A stretch of DNA of 64,000 nucleotides from Marimonas arenosa. Its GTDB lineage: Bacteria; Pseudomonadota; Alphaproteobacteria; Rhodobacterales; Rhodobacteraceae. Numbering within the stretch: position 1 is the stretch's first letter; each line of letters starts with the position of its first letter. Below are positions 37,001 through 44,518 of this stretch, piece after piece. The stretch lies in assembly GCF_030848945.1 (NCBI RefSeq), contig NZ_JANHAX010000001.1:434001-498000 (forward strand), written 5' to 3'. Under the pieces are notes generated by a model. The model was not told the DNA's origin and did not search any database. It worked only from the letters and a program-made list of their open reading frames with translations. The translations under genes were made by a program, and so were the position numbers.

Positions 37001-38468
37001 CGGCCAGCCCGGTGGTGTCGTCGGCCTCCTGATCGAAATTGATCACGTCGCCGTAAGAGTCCGAATAGGTCTCGAGGATCGTCGGGCGGTTGTTTTCGCT
37101 GGCGCCGACGGTCAGCGCATTCTTGGCCACGGCCGGATGGCCGATGGAATCCGCATCAACGATGCTATCGCCGTTTGTGTCCCGCCCGCGATTGCCGGCG
37201 GAAAACAAGATGAGCAAGTCCGGATTGTCCCAGACGAACTGGTCGAGCTGCTCTTCACGCGTGGTGTAGGCGCCGGGATTGGAACTGCCGCTCCAGCTGT
37301 TGGTGTGGATCCGCGCACCGGCGTCGTAGGCTTCCTGAAAGAAATCTTCCAGGTCGCCGGGGATCCCGTAAAGGCCATATCCGTCACAGTTCGTACCAGG
37401 GAAATCGCCCCATTGCTCGGTTGCCTGAAAGACCAGCTGCGCTTCGGGCGCGACCCCGGCATAAAGCCCGCCGGACACCGTGCCATCACCGAGCGCAGAC
37501 CCCGCGACATGCGTGCCATGGCCGCTGTTGAGTCCGGCCGCACCGTCATCCGCGCCGACATTCACCGGAACACCGCAGCTGAAAAAGAGATTGCGCACCG
37601 GTTGGCTCAGAATGCTGACGATCCGGCCTTCGACATCGTCGTGCATCGTGGCATTGTCGACCCCGGTATCGAGGCCGGAATCCCCGACCGCGATGATCTG
37701 GTTCGTCCCGCGCAGGTTTTCAGGCGCGCTCCACGCCCCCGGAACGCCGATGACCGGTCGAGCGAGATCGTTGTCGAGCGTGAACTCCATCGCATCCTCG
37801 ATCCACAGGATGCCGTCGATCTGTGCGAGGCTCGGCAGGTTCTCTGGCGCCACGGCGACCTGGAGCGAGGATGGCTTGTCGTCGCCCCGCGCACTGAAGA
37901 GCACGGTCCCGCCGAATTCCTGCACCGCTTCGGCGATCTGGCCCAGATCCTCGCCCTGGAAGACCTGAACCGATAGCCCGAGTCGCGCGGTCTCCTCGTC
38001 CGGCTGGACGCGGAAGGCCGGGTGCACAGGATCGATTTCGACCTCAGGTTCCGGCAATAGGCGGTCTTCGGCGGCGCGGAGGGCGAGATCCGTGGAGATG
38101 CGGAAGGCCGGCTGATAGATATTGACGAATGCCACTACCTCGAGCGCGGCCACCTCCTCGACCCGGTCGGGGGGAATGCGCGAAATGAAGGTCGATGGCC
38201 GGGTGAACGTCAGAAGCTCCGCCCCCGCCGCTTCGACGCGGCGCTTGGCGTCTTCGGTGATCGGGTCCGTGAACTGCACGAAGTAATAGTTCGACTCCGC
38301 CGGAGCCCGATCGAATGCCCGGAAGTCTGACGCCAAGGCATCGGAAGAGCCGTCGGGGTTGATTGTGTAGCCACGCCACTGGATGGCCTCCTGCGCGAGC
38401 AACGGAGACGCAAAAAGCAGGGTCAGTGCGGCAATCGAGATGATGCGGAGCGGTGAAAGTGACGTCAT
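34020..38468 (-). CDS. Large secreted S8 (subtilisin-like) serine protease with VWA domain
   Basis: A 1482-residue exported protein. The start at 38468 has GAGGA upstream and a signal peptide (residues 1-24, ending LLFASPLLAQ). The subtilase domain has Asp in IIAVGDSGLDTG (~260), His in GHGTHVAGSALG (~318) and Ser in NGTSMSAPLAAGSAALV (~700). A long beta-rich insert between His and Ser (~540-690) resembles a MAM/CUB-type module. A VWA domain follows at ~900-1110 with MIDAS DMSGSMG and IVLFTDGMQN. After that come beta-sandwich segments with RYATGRLRE, IGTLLSKFEM and VDRYGNFMG landmarks. The post-protease half matches the membrane VWA protein at 44519 in order and motifs. It lies on the same strand as the eCIS genes, separated by the DUF4157 gene. 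The catalytic triad looks complete; targets are unknown. Confidence 0.85.
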   Translation of the reverse strand: MTSLSPLRIISIAALTLLFASPLLAQEAIQWRGYTINPDGSSDALASDFRAFDRAPAESNYYFVQFTDPITEDAKRRVEAAGAELLTFTRPSTFISRIPPDRVEEVAALEVVAFVNIYQPAFRISTDLALRAAEDRLLPEPEVEIDPVHPAFRVQPDEETARLGLSVQVFQGEDLGQIAEAVQEFGGTVLFSARGDDKPSSLQVAVAPENLPSLAQIDGILWIEDAMEFTLDNDLARPVIGVPGAWSAPENLRGTNQIIAVGDSGLDTGVDNATMHDDVEGRIVSILSQPVRNLFFSCGVPVNVGADDGAAGLNSGHGTHVAGSALGDGTVSGGLYAGVAPEAQLVFQATEQWGDFPGTNCDGYGLYGIPGDLEDFFQEAYDAGARIHTNSWSGSSNPGAYTTREEQLDQFVWDNPDLLILFSAGNRGRDTNGDSIVDADSIGHPAVAKNALTVGASENNRPTILETYSDSYGDVINFDQEADDTTGLAAFSSRGPTDDGRIKPDIVAPGTLVTSIRSSAPPNTFVFEDDMEGGVGGWTATGTWTQSAASAHSGTTSWTDSPAGDHAQGQNITLTSPTIDLSGGTLIPEALRFWMRLDLGDGDVFSFQVSADGGATWSSTIEYTGLQTDWELLKVGLGPFSNSANFVVRFRLLTDNDGDVGDGVWLDDVQVVEGAFLTALTSDFGLSTRGDAIDTAYLMSNGTSMSAPLAAGSAALVREYFTEELGIPYVSAALLRATLLNGAADNAPGQYGVGATQEYAAGPNNATGWGHADVAGSVLPTAPQVFDHVDELAGLNTGDSLSYELDVTDNSVPLSITMVYHDYPGAGIVNQLNLTVTTPSGTTLFPNGGAAVDMNNNVERVRQAVADVELGTYTITVDAPNAPQGPQPFAIATLAGGILVDRDPVDAMLVLDMSGSMGQPACPAGCDTKLQVLQEAVEIFTQLWTAVAVPGDNLGVAYFDSNISEFSVGGDVLLDVLTHSAAIIADVNAQSDRGFTAMGGGVQNAINRLTDPARPRGIVLFTDGMQNRNPMVVNVDDSPPPGAFHLEIADEPGRIDSNVPPTVPPTRLDSGLGITVNTIGIGATPPFVEMLSDIASETDGVSKLTTAPDDDLRRFFVEELVNVLRNGSPQLIRYATGRLRERSQTEDFVVNASSRQVVLKLSWQRGRQLQAEVIKDNKELTADAEVIKGDFYTIYIFDKPRLDGAGIQIEGVWTLSIRGEEGSRYEAAAISEEPELDINASIETKTGTVGLPLLLQARLSQGGRPIKGDAKVTARVHRPPVSIGTLLSKFEMPQQLDIKHEPGATLGQVKLERLLLDREFLEEIRPVVDFVDLRDLGNGSFAAEYPETKVAGAYKIEFLFEGAAESIGKFTRVETLSRALRVGPADARASDLFAEVRGFGRRLNVTLAVTPVDRYGNFMGPDYSDAIRILLDGKPLKGLKDLGNGRYIGETVIPAGSDPAVAVEVANVTLFRGELSDLVRRR

Positions 38469-38779
38469 GTTACAATCCTCGTGTCTAAGAACAGGCACTT
38501 GCCTGGAATGCGCAAAGCGCAAAGGAGTCGAGTTTCGACTTTTTCAAACCGTTCACTGCGTACCGCGCGCGTAGCCGACCGATCGGCCGTACTCGCAGCC
38601 TGATTGCCCCCAACCTGGGCGGGCCAGCGGCAAAATCCATTCATTGAAGTCAATTTCAGCATAGTCGCGATGACCTTCATCGACAACAACCAGGACGTGT
38701 GTTGGCGGGTTTCTGCCGGCTCGTTGCTCCAAAAGTGTACATCTCAAGCACACGCAACGAGACAGCTAGTTCAGAGTCC

Positions 38780-39010
38780 GGCCTTCTTCTTTTCAGGGGC
38801 CACAAGCAGTGCGGTGCGTTTTCAGGTGCGTGCCATCGATCATCAGCGCGGTCGTCTCGCCGCCCTAATCCGCAAGTTCGAGCAGCATCCGGGCGAAAAT
38901 GCCCTTGTCGCTCCAGCGCCGGATTGAACGCGGCCCGTTGCGATTGCTGCATCCAGCACAGACCATGGGGGCCACACACGTCACACAGTGAACCGTTCAG
39001 ATCGCGCATC
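38780..39010 (-). mobile_element. IS5-family transposase remnant
   Basis: The minus strand encodes, across frame breaks and stops, RRWSDKGIFARMLLELAD, then a stop, then GGETTALMIDGTHLKTHRTA. This is the DDE-domain start typical of IS5-family transposases. YGP-like residues of the same protein occur further upstream in a third frame. No intact reading frame or terminal repeats remain. The remnant separates the S8 protease gene from the DUF4157 gene. Confidence 0.7.
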
Positions 39011-39098
39011 TGTAACGGATAGCGGGGAATTGCGGAAATTGCTTCGAGGGCAGGTGACGGTTTCTGACTTGATGGGCGGTTTTACGCGACCCAGGGCT

Positions 39099-39126
39099 TT
39101 GGGATTCGGGGTTTTTCTGCTATAGT
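39099..39126 (+). promoter_or_regulatory. Candidate promoter of the DUF4157 gene
   Basis: A TTGGGA -35-like box (39099-39104), a 16-bp spacer and a TATAGT -10-like box (39121-39126) lie 51 bp before the GTG start. It is the best sigma70-type match seen in this gap, and it would transcribe the effector gene separately from the minus-strand eCIS operon. Confidence 0.45.
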
Positions 39127-39176
39127 TTTCGAATATTTGGGCTCCGGCCCCGAAACGATTTTGAAAGGTGTTTGTC

Positions 39177-42100
39177 GTGCCCGAGGTATCGCAAAAAATC
39201 GCCCGGAAATCCGGCGCGCGCGCAGGTACGGCACGGCCTTTCTTCTCCACCACCAAATCGGTTCAGCGCGCCTGCGCAGGCTGTTCCGAAGGCAGCTTTT
39301 TCACCGCACCCAAGATCCAGCGCGAAACGCAGGACGGCGGCGGCCAGGACCTGGAAATCCAGTCGGAAGAGCCGGTATCGGTCCAGCCCCAGCTCGAAAT
39401 CGGCGCCGTCAATGACCCACTTGAGACCGAAGCCGACAGGGCGGCCGATCAGGTGGTACGCCGGATGCCGGTCGCCACGGCTGGGCAATCCGACGAAGGT
39501 ACGATCCAACCCAAGCGCGACGACGAAGACCTTGTCCGGCCCAAGGCCGCGGCGGACGGGTCCGGTCCGGCCAATCCCGAGCTTGCCGCTGGCATCACCC
39601 GGGCGCAGGGTTCGGGTGCGCAGTTGGCGCCCGACGTGCGCGGCGCGATGGAGGACAGTTTCGGCCTCGATCTGTCGCCGGTGCGCGTCCATACCGGCCC
39701 GTCATCGGCGCGGATGAACGACAGCATCGGCGCGCGCGCATTCACCTATGGCACCGACATCCATTTCAACAGCGGCGAATTCAATCCTTCCAGCCGCGAA
39801 GGCACCCGGCTCCTGGCGCATGAAATGGCACATGTTGTGCAGCAGACCCGCGGCCTGAAACGCAAACCCAAGGCCCAGCACGGAACCGTCCGACGCGCCG
39901 CCAAAGGCAAGATCATCCGCCGTGCCACCCGGGTGTTGGGTCCGGTCGGCGGCTTTCCCTCGGGCACGTTGATCCACGGCGCCACGCTACCGAAATTCCT
40001 GAAGAAAAACGTCGCCGCGCCAATGGCCGTGCTCAATCCCGACTTGACCATCGAACCCAAGGTCCCCGGCGGCAACAAGCGGGGCGGCGGAACCGACCTG
40101 GCCTCTTACGGCTACCCAGATTTCTACGTCGGCAAGTCGCTGGTCGGCGTCAAGCTCACCGATAGCGGCGACTTCGAGGACATCAACCAGACTAAGAAGA
40201 CCAAGGCCCGCGGCCCGACCGCGCCGGAGAACTCCGGTGACGCGATGGGGGCGATGGGCGACGCACCGCAGAAGGTCGGCCTCGGCGATCTCAAGCCGGG
40301 TTTTTCCGGCGAGATGTTCCTCGGCAGCGACCAGATCAGCAACTACGTCAAGGGCATCAAGGGCACCGCTGCCGCGGTCAACGCCTATCAGAATACCCAT
40401 GGTCATTCGCCGCGCTGGTCCTTCGTGCCGGTCAAGAACAACCCGTCCGCCGATACCAAGATCAAGATCCCCGACAAACTCAAACGGCCCGACTCGACCA
40501 GCGGCGTCAGCCGCGGCCCGCTTGCGGTCTGGGATTTCTCGACCGGACGCGCCAAATATCCGCGCCCGACCGGGATGAGCGGCAGCCTGGTCATCTATCA
40601 CAGCGAAGTCGACGGCATCTACGCCTATGAATGGATGCCCGATCAGACGTCGCTATCGGGAACTCATGTCGATCCGGTCGTCGAAGAGGTGCTGAACCGG
40701 CTCAGGACGGATGTGATGCCACGGATCACCGGGCGTCAGAAGAAAAAGACCGCCTCGCCCAAGCGCAAGCCGGGCGCCCGCGCCGTCCCGGCCGTTCGCC
40801 GCGGCCCGGCCGCCACGGTCCGGCGCGCTCCGGCGCGGCCCTTCGTCCGGCGCAACATCAAAGATCCCGCCAAGTTCGACAGATCCGGCTGGACACGGGA
40901 CTATGGCAGTTGGAAGAAACGCGCCGGCGAAGCGCTCGGCCCCAAAGGCAAGGAAAAAGACGCGCTTTACGACGCGCTGCACGGCATGCGCCGCCGCGGC
41001 GGTTATCCCGGTACCATCCCGAAACATGTGCGCGAAACCGGCAAGGCCTACAAGTCGATCCGCCACTGGCATTCGCATGGCTCGAAATACGCCTGGTTCC
41101 GCGAGAAGTTCGGCAAGGTCTTCGTCCGCATCCAGGGGTTCGTCGAGAAGGTGAAGAGAAAATTCGCCGGCTTGCGCAAAAGCGGCGGCGCGGCATTCGG
41201 AAGCTGGGCCAAGGCGGCGGCCAAGGCGATCATGAAGGTGGTCAAGCTGTACGCCAGCTGGGCGCTCGACCAGATCGCCGACAAGCTCGTAGGCTCGTTG
41301 CAGAAGGGCATTTCCGACATCGCCGCGCATATCGTCGATGCGGTCCTGCCCGACGATGCGAAAAGCGCGGTCGAGGTCATCCGGGATAAGCGCAAACAGA
41401 TCAACGGACTGATCTCGGGGGCGCAGAAAACGCTCGAGGACTCGATTTTTGGCGACGCGATGAAATTCGTTCAGAATTTCGCCGCGTTCGAGAAGGTCGT
41501 CGACGGAATCTCTACAATCATCGGCGTGGTCGAATGGGGCATCCGCATCGCCGCCTGCGCGGCGCCGCCGCTGATCGGCTGCCTTTGGAACCTGGCGATG
41601 TCGGCCCTGCAATGGGCGTTCTCGAAGATCATGGATACTTGCTGGTTCCAGAAGAAGGTGTTCGGCTGGTTCAAGCAGATGCGCAACCACGATCTCGTCA
41701 AACCGTTCTACGATTTCCCCACCAATGCGGCGACAACCGTGGTCGAAAAGGCCAATGCGCTCATCCCGCTGCCCGAAGGATTCCCGCCGGTCTTCGCCAA
41801 GGTCGAGGGGATTCAGGGCCAGGAGGTTGACTGTGCCGGCGGTGGCGGCGGCGAGGGTGGCGGCATACCCCTTACTCCCGAGCAGAAGGCGCTGATGGAT
41901 CTGTCGACCAGGCTCGAAAGCCAGGAAAAGGGCAAGTTCGAAGCGCTGGTCAAAATGCTGGCCGCCCGCGCGCCGGATCATGCGACCGAGCTCGACGCGA
42001 ACCGCATCGCCAAGCTCGCCGATCTGGCGAAAGATCTGACCATCGCGCGGATGGAAAAGATCGCCAAGGGAGACATGTCGGATGTCTCGGTCCCGGTCGA

Positions 42101-42845
42101 GGAATTCCTCAAGAGCCTCTCCACCCCCACCGAGGGCGACAAGAAGCGCCGCAAGACGCGCAAGATCGACTATGAGAAGGCGCAGAAGAACAACAAGCTG
42201 TTCAAGGATTCGATCGGCTGGAAACCCAAGACCTTCGCCCGCGACGGCATCGACCCCGGCTCGAAAGAGTTTGCCGACACCGTCTACGACGTCCAGGAAG
42301 CGCTCGGCATCAAGGCCGACGGCATGGCCGGACCGAACACCACCAAGGCGCATTACGACCGCCAGGGGCTGAAGAAGGACGGCGCCTATCGCAACGCGGT
42401 GGCCGAAATCGAAGCGGCGCGGATCGCCAGGGAGAACGTCAAGGCGATCGAAAAGGCCAAGGCCGAACCGTTCCCGGCAAATACCCAGTTGGTGAAGGAC
42501 CTGAAAGGGCTCGGCTGGCCGACAGGCACCGACACCCGCGAATGGTATCCCACGGTCGACGGCCGCAAACTCATTGCCATCATCACCAGCGACGGCAAGC
42601 GGATCGGCGGCTACTACAAGACCGCTAATATCAGAGTTAAGGAAAAGAAGCGGGACGTGATCGTCGAGATTTCAGACTTCTACGCGCTCGACGCCATCGC
42701 GGAAGCCGACGTGTTCTCGGTCGGAAAGTCCTCGCTCGCCGAAGAGAAGCTGATCATCATCGAAAGCTACCGGTTCGACAAGGCCGTCCCCGCCAATTCG
42801 TTCGTCAAGGTCGCCAACCTGTGGTTCATGGCCGCCGTCAACTAA
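39177..42845 (+). CDS. DUF4157-domain protein, probable eCIS effector/toxin
   Basis: A 1222-residue soluble protein. An N-terminal low-complexity leader contains the CAGC pair. The DUF4157 module is at ~130-225, with the hallmark VRVHTGPSSARMNDSIGARA, then FTYGTDIHFNSGEFNP and the putative zinc site LLAHEMAHVVQQ (HExxH, ~215). A basic, Arg/Pro-rich middle (~520-570) is followed by a long helical region with hydrophobic stretches around 780-830. A peptidoglycan-binding-like repeat is near ~1040 (VYDVQEALGIKADGMAGPNT). DUF4157 is strongly associated with eCIS loci and marks cargo or toxins. GTG at 39177 is preceded by GAAAGG; GTG at 39168 is the alternative. It is convergent with the AAA+ ATPase gene. 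The C-terminal ~150 residues match no toxin I recognise. Confidence 0.85.
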   Translation: MPEVSQKIARKSGARAGTARPFFSTTKSVQRACAGCSEGSFFTAPKIQRETQDGGGQDLEIQSEEPVSVQPQLEIGAVNDPLETEADRAADQVVRRMPVATAGQSDEGTIQPKRDDEDLVRPKAAADGSGPANPELAAGITRAQGSGAQLAPDVRGAMEDSFGLDLSPVRVHTGPSSARMNDSIGARAFTYGTDIHFNSGEFNPSSREGTRLLAHEMAHVVQQTRGLKRKPKAQHGTVRRAAKGKIIRRATRVLGPVGGFPSGTLIHGATLPKFLKKNVAAPMAVLNPDLTIEPKVPGGNKRGGGTDLASYGYPDFYVGKSLVGVKLTDSGDFEDINQTKKTKARGPTAPENSGDAMGAMGDAPQKVGLGDLKPGFSGEMFLGSDQISNYVKGIKGTAAAVNAYQNTHGHSPRWSFVPVKNNPSADTKIKIPDKLKRPDSTSGVSRGPLAVWDFSTGRAKYPRPTGMSGSLVIYHSEVDGIYAYEWMPDQTSLSGTHVDPVVEEVLNRLRTDVMPRITGRQKKKTASPKRKPGARAVPAVRRGPAATVRRAPARPFVRRNIKDPAKFDRSGWTRDYGSWKKRAGEALGPKGKEKDALYDALHGMRRRGGYPGTIPKHVRETGKAYKSIRHWHSHGSKYAWFREKFGKVFVRIQGFVEKVKRKFAGLRKSGGAAFGSWAKAAAKAIMKVVKLYASWALDQIADKLVGSLQKGISDIAAHIVDAVLPDDAKSAVEVIRDKRKQINGLISGAQKTLEDSIFGDAMKFVQNFAAFEKVVDGISTIIGVVEWGIRIAACAAPPLIGCLWNLAMSALQWAFSKIMDTCWFQKKVFGWFKQMRNHDLVKPFYDFPTNAATTVVEKANALIPLPEGFPPVFAKVEGIQGQEVDCAGGGGGEGGGIPLTPEQKALMDLSTRLESQEKGKFEALVKMLAARAPDHATELDANRIAKLADLAKDLTIARMEKIAKGDMSDVSVPVEEFLKSLSTPTEGDKKRRKTRKIDYEKAQKNNKLFKDSIGWKPKTFARDGIDPGSKEFADTVYDVQEALGIKADGMAGPNTTKAHYDRQGLKKDGAYRNAVAEIEAARIARENVKAIEKAKAEPFPANTQLVKDLKGLGWPTGTDTREWYPTVDGRKLIAIITSDGKRIGGYYKTANIRVKEKKRDVIVEISDFYALDAIAEADVFSVGKSSLAEEKLIIIESYRFDKAVPANSFVKVANLWFMAAVN

Positions 42846-42976
42846 AGCCCCGCCGGTTTTGACGGAAACACGACCGTTTGGCGTAAGGAGCTGAAATTGC
42901 CGGTTCCGAGTATGCCGGCCCGGCGTGTCTCCCGCCTGCCCCCTCCCCTCCGGGCCAGAAGAAAATCTGGGATCCG

Positions 42977-44389
42977 TCAGAGGCTGCGGCCGTCCTTGGC
43001 CAGTTCGCGGCGCACACCTTCCTCCAGATCGGCGCCGCGCAGAACCGCCTCCTCGTCGCGCATCGCGGCGCGCAACGCGGCGTGGCGCACCGCGTTGATG
43101 ATGCTGCCGCCACTCAGTTCCGCCCGCTCGGCTAGCACCGCCAGCCGATATCCCGGCTCCAGCGGAACCGACGCCGGCAACGCCTTGCGCCAAAGCGCGA
43201 GCCGCTCGTCGGCCCGCGGCATCGGGAAACTGATCACGTGCTCGAACCGCCGGGCGAAGGCCTGATCGACATTTCCGTCCAGGTTCGACGCCAAAATCGC
43301 CAACCCGTCGAAAATCTCGATCCTTTGCAGCAGGAACGATATTTCCTGGTTGGCATAGCGATCGCGGGCTTCCTTGACCGAACTGCGTTTGCCGAACAGC
43401 GAATCCGCCTCGTCGAAGAAAAGCAACCAGCCTTTGCGCTCGGCCTTGTCGAAGATCGCCGCCAGGTTCTTCTCAGTCTCGCCGATATACTTCGACACCA
43501 CCATCGCCAAATCGATGCGCAGCACCGGCTGCTCGCAGGCTTGGCCAATCAGCGCGGCTGTCAGGGTCTTGCCGGTGCCCGGAGGGCCGATGAACAGCGC
43601 CCGGCAACCGGGTCGAAGCTGCGCGCGTAGGCCCCATTCGTCAAGCAGCCGTCGCGAGTACCGCGTCCAGGCCATCAATTCCTCGACCTGCCGCAAAGTG
43701 GTCGTGGGCAGAACCAGATCGCGCCAACTCAACGCGGTTTCCAGCGGCCGGGCGGGAAACTGCGACGACAATTGCGGCACCAGGTGGTGCCCGGCCAACA
43801 GCAATTCGGCAGTGTCAGGCGCCAGCATCAGTCGCCCGCTCATCGGCGGCTCGCCGGCTTCGGGTGGGTCCAGCCGCAGCAGGCCTTCGCGCATCAGCCG
43901 CCCTTCGCCCAGAAGATAGCCCTGCCAGGTCAGCCGCGCCCCGATTTCGGGTCCGGCCAGCAGGCACAACGCTGTGTCGCCAGTGGGCATCATGCCGCGA
44001 TGCTGGCGCCCCCGGGTGCCGCCAAGCGCCTCCAACTCGAATCCCCCCGCACCGGCGCCGGCCACGGCGCGATCGAAAAGATCAGGCCGCAGCAATGGCA
44101 CTGCGGCGATGACAAAAAGCGTGGTTTCGACCGGCGAAAGGCCGTACTCGCGCACCAGTTTCGGGAAATGCGCCTCGTCAGAACGACCTGGTAGCGGGGG
44201 CGGCGCCGGAATTTCGCCCGTGGCATCGGAGTTTGTAAGGGTCACGACCCGCGCCGCAGTCAGCGCCGCGACATAGGCGAGCCAGCGTTCGAGTGCGACT
44301 TCGTTGCGGTGGGCCGCCTCTTCCTTGGGCTCACCGTCCCGGGAGGGGTAGGCTTGCCAGCCTGGTTCGGACCGCGCTGTCGCAGCCAT
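42977..44389 (-). CDS. eCIS AAA+ ATPase (Afp15-like)
   Basis: A 470-residue cytoplasmic ATPase. Walker A is GPPGTGKT (~residue 267) and Walker B is LLFFDEADSLFGKRS (~320). The sensor-1 region is AILASNLDGN and the Arg finger segment is FARRFEHVISFP. The N-terminal ~200 residues are a helical family-specific domain. An AAA+ protein is a constant member of Afp/PVC-type loci, where it is needed for assembly or remodelling of the particle. The start at 44389 has GAAGGGGG directly upstream; 44452 is an alternative with a weaker site. It is the last gene of the minus-strand run, adjacent to the VWA gene. Confidence 0.88.
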   Translation of the reverse strand: MAATARSEPGWQAYPSRDGEPKEEAAHRNEVALERWLAYVAALTAARVVTLTNSDATGEIPAPPPLPGRSDEAHFPKLVREYGLSPVETTLFVIAAVPLLRPDLFDRAVAGAGAGGFELEALGGTRGRQHRGMMPTGDTALCLLAGPEIGARLTWQGYLLGEGRLMREGLLRLDPPEAGEPPMSGRLMLAPDTAELLLAGHHLVPQLSSQFPARPLETALSWRDLVLPTTTLRQVEELMAWTRYSRRLLDEWGLRAQLRPGCRALFIGPPGTGKTLTAALIGQACEQPVLRIDLAMVVSKYIGETEKNLAAIFDKAERKGWLLFFDEADSLFGKRSSVKEARDRYANQEISFLLQRIEIFDGLAILASNLDGNVDQAFARRFEHVISFPMPRADERLALWRKALPASVPLEPGYRLAVLAERAELSGGSIINAVRHAALRAAMRDEEAVLRGADLEEGVRRELAKDGRSL

Positions 44390-44518
44390 GTCGCCCCCTT
44401 CATTTCCGGCAGTGTCGCCTGTCGACTGAACGATATATTCCGGCTGGTCCATACGCGGTGCTGCCTTTTTGTGTTCGGGCGCCCGCACCCCTGCCGGGAT
44501 GCGGGTCGCGTTGTCGGG

